Assembly (NCBI GenBank): GCA_025353485.1
Contig: JANXQO010000067.1
Span: 1-55,932, forward strand
DNA length: 55,932 nt
Direction: 5' to 3'
DNA from: Chitinophagales bacterium
Lineage (GTDB): Bacteria; Bacteroidota; Bacteroidia; Chitinophagales; Chitinophagaceae
Positions 36,450 through 44,741 of the stretch are shown piece after piece (position 1 is the stretch's first letter; every line of letters begins with the position of its first letter). The position numbers were made by a program, and so were the translations under genes. The notes under the pieces are model-generated. The model ran no database searches. It was not told the DNA's origin and worked only from the letters and a program-made list of their open reading frames with translations.

Positions 36450-36919
36450 TTTACACTTTTAGAATTTTGATCATGGAAATATTTGAAAGGAACCCATAAC
36501 ATTCCGAAACATTCTCCTTCCTCTTTGTTAATATGTTTATGATGCATTTTATGAGCCCTTCTTATCGCTTTAAAATAGTTATTATCAGCCGACCTAAAAA
36601 GTTTAAAACGCTGGTGAATAAAAATATCATGCACTAAAAAATAAGCGAAACCGTAAAGTGTTATTCCCAGGCCTGTCCAAAAAAGAAAATTAAAACCATT
36701 GTTCATGCCAAAAAATAATCCTGCTATTCCGGGGAAAGAAAATATGAGAAAGAAAAAGTCGTTGTGCTCAAAAAAACCTAAACTTTCTTTTTTATGGTGG
36801 TCTTTGTGTAAACGCCAAAGCAAACCATGCATAATAAACTTATGCGTTAACCAGGCGACACATTCCATGCTGGAAAAAGAGCTCAACACAATTAAAAAAT
36901 TAATTAATACTGTTTGCAT
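36446..36919 (-). CDS. crtZ: beta-carotene hydroxylase (fatty-acid-hydroxylase-like)
   Basis: Di-iron membrane hydroxylase of 157 residues adding 3-hydroxyls to beta-ionone rings (zeaxanthin formation). The histidine boxes are visible: HKFIMHG (about 26-32), HKDHH (about 38-42), HDIFIH (about 116-121) and HKMHHKH (about 138-144). It lies between idi and crtY with gaps of 3 bp and a 4-bp overlap. Zeaxanthin would therefore be the expected product unless other modifying genes lie elsewhere. Confidence 0.92.
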   Translation of the reverse strand: MQTVLINFLIVLSSFSSMECVAWLTHKFIMHGLLWRLHKDHHKKESLGFFEHNDFFFLIFSFPGIAGLFFGMNNGFNFLFWTGLGITLYGFAYFLVHDIFIHQRFKLFRSADNNYFKAIRRAHKMHHKHINKEEGECFGMLWVPFKYFHDQNSKSVK

Positions 36920-36922
36920 TTA

Positions 36923-37486
36923 TTAATAAATATTAATTCTTCGAAAATTTTTTTTCTGACTTTTGATGAATGAATTAGTTATATAGCTTTTTATTTGCGG
37001 GAAACATATTTTCATCCATTCGGTATATTGATCAGGATGCCGGTCAATTTCAATTTCAATTTTTGGCAAACTTAAATACTTCCAGTTTTTTACTTCCAAA
37101 CTTTTGGGAATTGGCAGGTCGTCTGATATTCCTACATATACCTTGTCGTATTCATGTTCAGTTAATCCATTTTCAAAAACCGCCTTGTAAATAAAATTAA
37201 ATGCATATTGGGTTTTACAATTCATTCCCATTTCTTCATACAGGCGTCTTTTAATTGCGCCATTAATATTTTCTCCAAACAACGGGTGGCTGCAACACGT
37301 GTTTGTCCATAGCCCGGCCGAATGATATTTATCATCAGCCCGTTGTTGTAACAATAATTCACCTTTTGTATTAAAAATAAAAATCGAAAAAGCCCTGTGA
37401 AGCAAACCCTGCATGTGTACTAAAAGTTTTTCCATACTACCAACCTGCCTGTTGTTTTTGTCTACAAGTATCAGTAATTCTTTCAT
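36923..37486 (-). CDS. idi: isopentenyl-diphosphate delta-isomerase, type I
   Basis: Nudix-fold enzyme converting IPP to DMAPP, supplying carotenoid precursor. In the 187 residues the catalytic Cys lies in NTCCSHP (about residue 65). The Glu of the metal site follows in the Nudix-like segment RRLYEEMG, and further His residues sit in LLHRAFSIFIF and SAGLWTN. It lies between crtB (11-bp gap) and crtZ (3-bp gap). Type I enzymes of this sort accompany crt genes in many Bacteroidota. Confidence 0.92.
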   Translation of the reverse strand: MKELLILVDKNNRQVGSMEKLLVHMQGLLHRAFSIFIFNTKGELLLQQRADDKYHSAGLWTNTCCSHPLFGENINGAIKRRLYEEMGMNCKTQYAFNFIYKAVFENGLTEHEYDKVYVGISDDLPIPKSLEVKNWKYLSLPKIEIEIDRHPDQYTEWMKICFPQIKSYITNSFIKSQKKNFRRINIY

Positions 37487-37497
37487 AATAATTTACG

Positions 37498-38334
37498 TTA
37501 AACCAAATTCATTTTATATTGAAACATACTGTTTACCATCAATCTTAATTTGCCGCCATTACTTATCCTTATTCTTTCGGTTAGCATACGCTCTGCCGGC
37601 AAGCTTTTTATTTTATTGAAGAGCGATTTGTAATATACGTAAGCAAGATATACACCACCTTTTGAAGAGGGTGGCAGTTTTTTAATTCCTGCCAATGCCT
37701 GTTTAAAATCATTTTCAATTTCAGACTCTATCTCTTTCTTTGCCTGTGTGGTAAATTTTCGTATGTCAATATTTGGAAAATAGGTTCTTTCCAATGTCTG
37801 GTAATCTGCTTTAATATCCCGTAAAAAATTTACTTTTTGAAATGCAGACCCCAGCTTCATTGCAAACGGTTCCAGCTCTTTATATATATTTTTATTTCCT
37901 TCAGTAAAAACATGCAGGCACATCAATCCAACCACTTCAGCCGAACCGAGAATGTATTGTTCATATTTTTCTTTGGAATAATTTTTCTTTTCAAGATCCA
38001 TTTCCATACTTAATAAAAAGGTATCAATTAATGCAACATCAATATTATACTGATAAACAACATGTTGAAAAGAATTTAAAACAGGATTTAAAGAAATTCG
38101 GTTTTCAATAGCATCATAAGTATCTGATTTAAATTTTTCAAGAAGATATTTTTTGTTATACCCATGAAAGCTATCAACAATTTCATCAGCAAAACGTACA
38201 AATCCATAAATTGAATAAATTGGATTTCGCAAACGGTTATGAAGAAAATATATTCCTAAAGTGAAACTCGTACTATAGGCACGGGTAGTAAGTTTGCTGC
38301 ACATAACCGACACATCATCATATAGCGATTTCAT
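37498..38334 (-). CDS. crtB: phytoene synthase
   Basis: Condenses two geranylgeranyl diphosphates to phytoene. The 278-residue squalene/phytoene synthase fold shows the first aspartate-rich region as YGFVRFADEIVD (about 43-54) and the second as KVNFLRDIKADYQTLERTYFP (about 167-187). It starts 17 bp inside the end of crtI, implying coupled translation. Membrane association is expected but not visible as a helix. Confidence 0.93.
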   Translation of the reverse strand: MKSLYDDVSVMCSKLTTRAYSTSFTLGIYFLHNRLRNPIYSIYGFVRFADEIVDSFHGYNKKYLLEKFKSDTYDAIENRISLNPVLNSFQHVVYQYNIDVALIDTFLLSMEMDLEKKNYSKEKYEQYILGSAEVVGLMCLHVFTEGNKNIYKELEPFAMKLGSAFQKVNFLRDIKADYQTLERTYFPNIDIRKFTTQAKKEIESEIENDFKQALAGIKKLPPSSKGGVYLAYVYYKSLFNKIKSLPAERMLTERIRISNGGKLRLMVNSMFQYKMNLV

Positions 38335-39814
38335 GTTCGGTTTTTTTTAAATGTTTTATTAATTGTTGCGCTGCAATTTTGCCGGATATTATAGATGGCG
38401 GAACACCAGGCCCCGGAACTGTTAACTGGCCTGCATAAAAAAGATTTTTAATTTTTTTATTCCTGATCTTAGGTTTTAAGACCGCCGTTTGCATCAGGGT
38501 ATTGGCGAGTCCGTAGGCATTGCCTTTGTAAGAATTATAATCAGTAATAAAATCATTTATGCAATAGCTTTTCTTATAATCAATAAAGGATAACAGGTCT
38601 TCTTCGGTTTGTTTTTCTAAGCGTGTCATCATCAAATTAAAATACTTATTGCGCAATTCTTCATTATCACTTAAACCTGATGCAAGCGGCATTAATAAAA
38701 ATAAATTTTCATGGCAGGCAGGAGCAACACTTTCATCAGACCTTGATGGACAGCAAACATAAAATAGTGGTTTAGATGGCCATTGGGGATCTTTATAAAT
38801 TTCTTTTGAATGTTGAAATAACTCTTCATCAAAAAATAAAGTGTGATGGGTAAGGGAATTTATTTTTTTATTTATACCAAGAAAAAAGATAAGGCAGGAT
38901 GGCGCTAACGTTTTCTTTTCCCAATATTTTTCATCATAATTTTTATATTCAGCGGGCAACAATTTATTTTCTACATGATGATAATCAGCAGAGGCTATTA
39001 CAGCATCAAACTCATAACCTTCTCCGTTAATAACTAATTTATGTACAAGGTTATTTTCAATTTCCAGTTTCTCTACTGTTGCATCAAAATGAAAAACAGC
39101 GCCATTTTTTTCTGCAACATGCACCATTGCATCAACAACTTTTCCAAAACCGCCAACAGGGTACCATGTTCCCAACTTTAGCCCGGCATAATTCATTAAG
39201 CTGTATAATGCAGGCGTATGCTGTGGCATAGCGCCTAAAAACAGAACCGGAAACTCCATCAGCGCTATTAATTTTGGATGAGAAAAATATTTTCTCACAT
39301 GCCTGCTGAAGGATGAAAAAACCTGCAAGCGAAAAACGTCTTTTAACACGGCTGTATTTGCAAACTCAAGAATAGAAAGCCCGGGTTTATAAACAAGGCT
39401 ATCCATGCCTTTATCATATTTGTATTTAGCCTCTGTCATAAATTTTTTAAGTTGTTCTGCACTGCCGTGTTCAATAGATTCAAAAAGACTGCATAAACTT
39501 TTAAAATCAGCCGGAACGCTCATCGTATCTTTTTCGCCAAATACAATTTCAAATGAGGGATTTAATAAATTTAGATCATATAGATCAGGAATGCGAAATC
39601 CAAAATCATTAAAAAATTTTTCAAATACACCAGGCATCCAATACCAACTGGGCCCCATGTCAAATACATAACCGGTGTCTGTTTTCAATTGCCGTGCTCT
39701 TCCACCGGGTTGATCATTTTTTTCAAATACATGTACATCATGTCCCTCAGATGATAAGTAAGCCGCAGCACTTAAACCGGAAAAGCCGGAACCTATGATG
39801 GCGATTTTAGACAT
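38318..39814 (-). CDS. crtI: phytoene desaturase
   Basis: FAD-dependent desaturase turning phytoene into lycopene. The N-terminal Rossmann motif is IIGSGFSGLSAAAYL (residues 5-19), followed by the GGRARQL segment near 43. The C-terminal family signature lies in NLFYAGQLTVPGPGVPPSIISG (about 458-479). The length is 498 residues. It is the second gene of the operon, 39 bp after the regulator. I see no separate strong promoter in that gap, so expression probably depends on the promoter at 40755-40786. Confidence 0.94.
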   Translation of the reverse strand: MSKIAIIGSGFSGLSAAAYLSSEGHDVHVFEKNDQPGGRARQLKTDTGYVFDMGPSWYWMPGVFEKFFNDFGFRIPDLYDLNLLNPSFEIVFGEKDTMSVPADFKSLCSLFESIEHGSAEQLKKFMTEAKYKYDKGMDSLVYKPGLSILEFANTAVLKDVFRLQVFSSFSRHVRKYFSHPKLIALMEFPVLFLGAMPQHTPALYSLMNYAGLKLGTWYPVGGFGKVVDAMVHVAEKNGAVFHFDATVEKLEIENNLVHKLVINGEGYEFDAVIASADYHHVENKLLPAEYKNYDEKYWEKKTLAPSCLIFFLGINKKINSLTHHTLFFDEELFQHSKEIYKDPQWPSKPLFYVCCPSRSDESVAPACHENLFLLMPLASGLSDNEELRNKYFNLMMTRLEKQTEEDLLSFIDYKKSYCINDFITDYNSYKGNAYGLANTLMQTAVLKPKIRNKKIKNLFYAGQLTVPGPGVPPSIISGKIAAQQLIKHLKKTEHEIAI

Positions 39815-39853
39815 TATTAATTTATAGACATTTACTTAGGTATATACTTTTTT

Positions 39854-40738
39854 TTAAAGTTGCTTTTCTAAATCTTCAACCGAATGAATCCATTTAGTTG
39901 CTTTACCAATCTTTAATTGGCTGATCAATTTCTCATTCCCTGATATATATATATTGATATTTTTATTTAAGTATCTGCATAAAGTGTTTAAATATTTTTG
40001 TGTGTTATTTGGAGTATCATTATGCACAAGGAAGAATAAAAGATTAGCAGGAGTAATTTCTTTTGCAATTTTAGTGAGGGTCTCAATAGGAACATTGGCT
40101 CCCAGATAAAAAACTTTTTTGCCTGTACTGCGAATTAAATAATGTGCAAACAATAATCCTATTTCATGAAATTCATTTTCGGGTAAAAACAAAAGCCATG
40201 AGTTTTTTGCTGATTTTACAGAAGGCAACGAATCAATAGCAGAAAATAATTTTTGCCTTATTATATTACTTATAAAATGCTCCTGGGCAGGCGGCATTGT
40301 ATCATTTGCCCACATAAGCCCAATCCGTGCAAGCATTAGATAGATCACATCAACATAAGTATTTCTTATTCCATAACGTATTACACATTCAGAGAAAAGG
40401 GTATCAAAATAATTTTCATCTAAACTCATACCTGCAGCAAGCAGTTGCGAAACAGCGTATTCAACTGCGAGATCGGGGCCGGAGAAATTTTTTAAATGCC
40501 TTTTGATAATTTTGAACAACATCTCATCAGGCATGGAACATAGCTCTGAAATTTTGTATTCATATCCCATTAAACTAACAATATTCAGTAATCTTCTTAA
40601 CTGGTGGCTGCTATAATATCTTGTATTGCCTTCTGAACGCTTTGGGCTAAGAGCATTATATCGCTGCTCCCAAATTCTTATTGTATGGGCTTTAATTCCT
40701 GAAAATTGTTGTAATTGTGAAATTGAGAACAAATCCAT
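39854..40738 (-). CDS. MerR-family cobalamin-binding regulator, CarH-like
   Basis: A 294-residue regulator. The N-terminal MerR winged helix (about 5-72) contains KAHTIRIWEQRY. A helical bundle (about 85-170) carries W143-x9-E153-H154. A Rossmann-type B12-binding domain carries the cobalamin motif E189-x-H191-x-x-G194 and YLGANVPIE (211-219). These match CarH/CarA-type regulators that use adenosylcobalamin to repress carotenoid genes in the dark. The residue after Trp143 is Ala, where (from memory) Thermus CarH has the His of its light-state adduct. The ATG at 40738 was chosen over 40771, which lies within the operator. Confidence 0.85.
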   Translation of the reverse strand: MDLFSISQLQQFSGIKAHTIRIWEQRYNALSPKRSEGNTRYYSSHQLRRLLNIVSLMGYEYKISELCSMPDEMLFKIIKRHLKNFSGPDLAVEYAVSQLLAAGMSLDENYFDTLFSECVIRYGIRNTYVDVIYLMLARIGLMWANDTMPPAQEHFISNIIRQKLFSAIDSLPSVKSAKNSWLLFLPENEFHEIGLLFAHYLIRSTGKKVFYLGANVPIETLTKIAKEITPANLLFFLVHNDTPNNTQKYLNTLCRYLNKNINIYISGNEKLISQLKIGKATKWIHSVEDLEKQL

Positions 40739-40740
40739 AT

Positions 40741-40770
40741 TGTTTAAATATTTACAAATATATTTAAACA
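40741..40770. promoter_or_regulatory. palindromic operator at the carH-like promoter
   Basis: TGTTTAAATAT (40741-40751) and its exact reverse complement (40760-40770), separated by 8 bp. It overlaps the -7 box of the regulator-crt operon and lies 2 bp upstream of the ATG, as expected for autorepression by a dimeric or tetrameric MerR-type protein. Confidence 0.7.
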
Positions 40771-40786
40771 AAATAAAACAACCAAA
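40755..40786 (-). promoter_or_regulatory. promoter of the regulator-crt operon
   Basis: On the minus strand: TTTG (plus 40783-40786), 20-bp spacer, TATATTTG (plus 40755-40762). Both elements match the Bacteroidota consensus, and the -7 box is embedded in the palindromic operator. Confidence 0.7.
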
Positions 40787-40849
40787 TTTTAGGATTATTC
40801 TGCATATCTCATAGTTCTGTAAAAATAAATGATAGGAAGTTCAGTTATG

Positions 40850-40880
40850 ATTGTAATGGACAAATTGGTTAGTAACTTTG
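40850..40880 (+). promoter_or_regulatory. promoter of the DUF2480 gene
   Basis: ATTG (40850-40853), 19-bp spacer, TAACTTTG (40873-40880). The ATG at 40885 would coincide with the expected transcription start, suggesting a leaderless mRNA. Confidence 0.65.
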
Positions 40881-40884
40881 TTTA

Positions 40885-41409
40885 ATGGAAGATGTAATTG
40901 TAAATAAAGTGGCAGAGAGCGGATTGATAACACTTGATCTTGAAGAATATTATCCAAAAGAAGAAACAGCGGGTTTCGATTTGAAGAACTTTCTTTTTAT
41001 GGAGCTGATTTTAAAAGAAAAAGAGTATCGCGAAGCTTTAAAAAATCTTGACTGGAGTGTGTATCAAAATAAAAATGTTTGCATTACGTGCAGCGCAGAT
41101 GCAGTGATACCCATGTGGGCTTATATGCTTGCCGCTACGTATTTACAACCAGTTGCCAAAGAAGTTTTTTTTGGTAATGAAGATTTTTTACATAGAACAT
41201 TATTCCTAAAAAATCTTTCAAGAATTAACCCGGCAGAATTTACAGATAAAAGAGTGGTTATAAAAGGCTGCGGAGATAAAAATATTTCCGAATCAGCATA
41301 CGTGGAAATAACAAAACTTTTAACACCTGTTGTTAAAAGTATAATGTATGGTGAGCCTTGCAGTACGGTGCCTATATATAAGAAGCCCCAACCCCCTAAA
41401 GGGGCTTAA
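40885..41409 (+). CDS. DUF2480 family protein
   Basis: Cytoplasmic protein of 174 residues found widely in Bacteroidota with no known function. The family pattern is clear: NKVAESGLITLDLEEYYP at the N-terminus, WSVYQNKNVCITCSADAVIPMWAYML (about 53-78), VVIKGCG, and SIMYGEPCSTVPIYKK near the end. Normal family members stop after that lysine pair. The last residues (PQPPKGA) are encoded by a CCCCTAAAGGGG repeat that supplies the stop codon. The gene is divergent from the carotenoid regulator. Confidence 0.85.
   Translation: MEDVIVNKVAESGLITLDLEEYYPKEETAGFDLKNFLFMELILKEKEYREALKNLDWSVYQNKNVCITCSADAVIPMWAYMLAATYLQPVAKEVFFGNEDFLHRTLFLKNLSRINPAEFTDKRVVIKGCGDKNISESAYVEITKLLTPVVKSIMYGEPCSTVPIYKKPQPPKGA
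41383..41407. repeat. palindromic repeat forming the 3' end of the DUF2480 gene
   Basis: AAGCCCC (41383-41389) / GGGGCTT (41401-41407) arms with an inner CCCCCTAAAGGGG. Same core as the array at 6918-6990. It encodes the last residues and overlaps the stop codon. Confidence 0.75.
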
Positions 41410-41419
41410 TACGCTACGA

Positions 41420-43633
41420 TTATTTTTTGCTGATGTCTTCTAATTCAATTGCAATGCTCCTGCGTTCCTGAAAGTAGCGGGTTAATGCATTATCCAGAGA
41501 GGGCAGCAAAATTCCTTTCTCACTTTTAAGCACGCTATATTTAGGACGGACAGCTTTCCAGTTTAATAAATGCATGGGTTGTGCATCTATAAGATCTATA
41601 TCTAAACCAGCTTTTTCCAAAACCTTTTTTGCCAGGTTAGCCCAGGTTATTTCTCCTTTATTGGTAAGATGCCAGATTCCCTTTTCATTATCAATTAATA
41701 AGTCAAGCGATGCATTTACAAGATCAGGTATATAGGTTGGGGAAATAACAATATCAGAAGCTGCTACAAAATTGTTATTGGCAGAAAGTGTATTAATCAC
41801 CTTGCTTACAAAATTATATTCATCCCACGGTCCAAAAAAAGAACTTGTTCTAATAACCAGAGAATTGGGATTAATATCTAAAACTACAGACTCAGCCCTG
41901 GCTTTACTTCTGCCGTAAATATTAAGCGGATTAATTTTATCACTCTCCAAATAAGGACGCCCTTTTGTTCCATCAAAAACAAGGTCAGAAGAAAAGGTAA
42001 TGAATTGTATCCCCTCTTTTTTACATGCGTTTGCCAGCAAATAAGCAGAGTGAGAATTGTTATTAAAGCATTTTTCGATTTCTGTTTCCGCATCATCAAC
42101 TCTTACAAACCCCGCTGCGTTTATGATAGCCCATGGATTATATTTTTTTATAGCCGCATCAATTTGCAACTCCACGGTAATATCAAGCTCCTCTCTGCCC
42201 AATAGTTTATAATTAATAAAACGGAACCCGCATATTTTTCCAAAAGCTTTTCCAAGCGTTCCGTTTTTGCCGATAATTAATACGGGCTGCGAAGAATCAT
42301 GACCGGTTGATGATTTTGCTGTAAAAGATTTTTCATAAATAAAGCGAACATCCCTGTGCCACCATCCTTTATTGTCAACTAATGGATGAGAATAGGGTTG
42401 ATCAGCCACCAACGATTTGATAACAGAAGCTAATGCCGTTGCTCTTGGAGATCCGGAACCTATATCAAATGCCCCCGGTTCATACTGCATTTTTTTTGAT
42501 GTAAGAAGTTTATCCCAGCCATAAGACCCCAGCAAAGCCCAGGCTGTTACTGCCTTAATATCTACTCCCTCATTATTTAGTTTGAAACAAATATCCCAAA
42601 CTTCTTTCAGCCACCGTGCCTGATCCTCCCTGCCGCAGTTAAGTTGCACTTCGGTAATGGCGATGGGTAAAGCATATCTTTCCCAGGCTTCTTTTAATAA
42701 TATTTTTAAACCACCCGGTTGTGTATGCGGAACCCTGCATGCTTCTACATCAGCATACAGCTGCAGCTCATTACCTCCATGTGTAAACGAAGGATATTTT
42801 TTATAATCCTCATCAAGAAAACGTTCAGAAGTTATATAATAATTAAAACCCATAATATCCGGAGGACATATATTTTCTAAAAAGAAAATCAATGCAGTTT
42901 GGGGTATTCCTAATCTTAAAAAATAATTCCACATTTTGTGACCCGGCTTTATATTACCGCATAACAGATCATAAGTAAGCCATCTTCTTTCATTCTCAAA
43001 ACTTGCCTGGTATTGTAAGGAGGGTGAGCAATATGTTTTTCCAAGATCTTCTGTTTGCAGCAGCTTTGCATCAGGATTTATTTTCCTGATTGCCCGCATT
43101 GCCAATACAACACCCCGCATTTGATTTAAAAACATTTTTGCAAAGCTTACATCATTCTTTGCATGGGGATACCAAAATCCATACAGTCCGCTAAACCGTG
43201 CAGTTGTTAGCGGCTCATTAACGGGGGTATAATATTCTATCCAGGGAAATTTAGTTGCTACCTTTTCTGCATATTCTGCAAGGCCATCTGAAAATTTTTC
43301 ATCTAAAAGATTAGTATAAAGAGGACCACTGCCATGATGAACTAATCCTGCAATTGGCCTGATGTTATTCTTTGTTAAGATAGTCAGTTGCTTTTCTGTC
43401 CAACCCCAATCTATTTGTGTATCCGGCGCAGGTTGATGACGCTCCCACAAAATTGGATACCGCAAAGTTTTTATACCTAAACCGGCAATAAGATAAAGAT
43501 CGTTTTCTCTTTGATAATGATTTGCATATTCCAACTGATCAAGATATAAATCATTAATCCTGTTTATAGTGCATTCAATACCTCCCCAAAGTTCAGGATT
43601 GCTGCAGTTTGCCTGCTGTAACTTTTTGTCCAT
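41420..43633 (-). CDS. fusion: GH1-like glycoside hydrolase + RmlD-like sugar-nucleotide reductase
   Basis: A 737-residue two-domain protein. Residues 1 to about 430 resemble glycoside hydrolase family 1, with the acid/base motif TPVNEP (Glu140) and nucleophile motif ITEVQ (Glu328), both glutamates kept. Residues about 448-737 are a short-chain reductase of the RmlD type: GKNGTLG (455-461), INAAGFVRVDDAE, SSDLVFDG and catalytic Tyr573-x3-Lys577. It starts 41 bp inside the end of the glf-like gene. The context (Glf, glycosyltransferase) suggests making or trimming of a galactofuranose- or deoxysugar-containing glycan, which is inference. Confidence 0.85.
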   Translation of the reverse strand: MDKKLQQANCSNPELWGGIECTINRINDLYLDQLEYANHYQRENDLYLIAGLGIKTLRYPILWERHQPAPDTQIDWGWTEKQLTILTKNNIRPIAGLVHHGSGPLYTNLLDEKFSDGLAEYAEKVATKFPWIEYYTPVNEPLTTARFSGLYGFWYPHAKNDVSFAKMFLNQMRGVVLAMRAIRKINPDAKLLQTEDLGKTYCSPSLQYQASFENERRWLTYDLLCGNIKPGHKMWNYFLRLGIPQTALIFFLENICPPDIMGFNYYITSERFLDEDYKKYPSFTHGGNELQLYADVEACRVPHTQPGGLKILLKEAWERYALPIAITEVQLNCGREDQARWLKEVWDICFKLNNEGVDIKAVTAWALLGSYGWDKLLTSKKMQYEPGAFDIGSGSPRATALASVIKSLVADQPYSHPLVDNKGWWHRDVRFIYEKSFTAKSSTGHDSSQPVLIIGKNGTLGKAFGKICGFRFINYKLLGREELDITVELQIDAAIKKYNPWAIINAAGFVRVDDAETEIEKCFNNNSHSAYLLANACKKEGIQFITFSSDLVFDGTKGRPYLESDKINPLNIYGRSKARAESVVLDINPNSLVIRTSSFFGPWDEYNFVSKVINTLSANNNFVAASDIVISPTYIPDLVNASLDLLIDNEKGIWHLTNKGEITWANLAKKVLEKAGLDIDLIDAQPMHLLNWKAVRPKYSVLKSEKGILLPSLDNALTRYFQERRSIAIELEDISKK

Positions 43634-44741
43634 TGAGATGCGTTTCAGATTGACGTTGCATTAGTTTTTTAAACAGGGTTAGTGATTGGGCTACCACCTG
43701 GTCCATATTATAATATTTATAAGTAGCAAGGCGCCCAACAAAATAGGTGTTGGTCATTGCTGTTGTAAGCTGTTGATATTTTTTATATATCTCAGCATTT
43801 TCCGGCCTTGGAACAGGGTAATAAGGATCTCCATCAGCTTTCGGGTACTCATATACTATTGTCGTCTTAGGATGTTTTTGCCCGGTTAAATATTTAAAAT
43901 CTGTTATTCTTGTATAGGGGTGTTCATTCGGATAATTTACGGTACCTGTAGTCTGAAATTTTTCTGCTTCCACTGTTTCAAATTTAAATTCCAGTGAACG
44001 GTAAGGAAGTTTTCCGTAGCAATAATTAAAATAAGCATCCACAGGGCCGGTATAGATCATAAATTTATGCGGAATGCTGTCTACTATTTCTTTGTAATCA
44101 GTATTCAACATTATTTTAATGTTGGGATGAGACAACATTTTCTCAAACATCTTTGTATATCCATGTAAAGGCATTGCCTGGTAGGTATCGGTAAAATACC
44201 TGTCATCTTTATTTGTTCTTGTAGGTACCCTTGCTGTTACAGAAGCATCCAATTCCGAAGGATCAAGGTCCCATTGCTTTCGTGTATATCCTTTAAAAAA
44301 TTTTTCATATAATTCACGGCCAACTTTACTCACAACTACATCTTCCGATGTTACTATCCTGTCTACCTTTTCAGCTTTGGATTCAAAAAAATTCTCTACC
44401 TGGTCAGAACTAAGATTAAGCCCATACATCTGGTTAATTGTATTTAGGTTGATAGGTATTGGAACCAACTGCCCGTCAACACTTGCTAAAACTTTATGTT
44501 CGTACTGCCTCCATTTGGTAAACTGGCTTAAATATTCAAATACATCTTTTGAATTGGTATGAAAGATATGAGGCCCATATTTGTGGATCAATATCCCATC
44601 GTTATTATAATAATCATAGGCATTACCACCGATATGGTTTCTGGTATCTATTATTAAAACTTTTTTGCCTGCCTTTGATGCCAGTCTTTCTGCCAGAACG
44701 CTTCCGGCATAACCTGCACCTACTATTAAATAATCAAACAT
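43593..44741 (-). CDS. glf: UDP-galactopyranose mutase
   Basis: Flavoenzyme interconverting UDP-galactopyranose and UDP-galactofuranose. The N-terminal FAD motif is GAGYAGSVLAERLA (8-21). The family marker RNHIGGNAYD (34-43) follows, then YGPHIFHT (55-62), and the C-terminal YKYYNMDQVVAQSL contains the conserved Asp. The length of 382 residues is normal. It overlaps the upstream glycosyltransferase gene by 8 bp and the downstream fusion gene by 41 bp. Within the family the flavin and substrate residues look intact. Confidence 0.92.
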   Translation of the reverse strand: MFDYLIVGAGYAGSVLAERLASKAGKKVLIIDTRNHIGGNAYDYYNNDGILIHKYGPHIFHTNSKDVFEYLSQFTKWRQYEHKVLASVDGQLVPIPINLNTINQMYGLNLSSDQVENFFESKAEKVDRIVTSEDVVVSKVGRELYEKFFKGYTRKQWDLDPSELDASVTARVPTRTNKDDRYFTDTYQAMPLHGYTKMFEKMLSHPNIKIMLNTDYKEIVDSIPHKFMIYTGPVDAYFNYCYGKLPYRSLEFKFETVEAEKFQTTGTVNYPNEHPYTRITDFKYLTGQKHPKTTIVYEYPKADGDPYYPVPRPENAEIYKKYQQLTTAMTNTYFVGRLATYKYYNMDQVVAQSLTLFKKLMQRQSETHLNGQKVTAGKLQQS

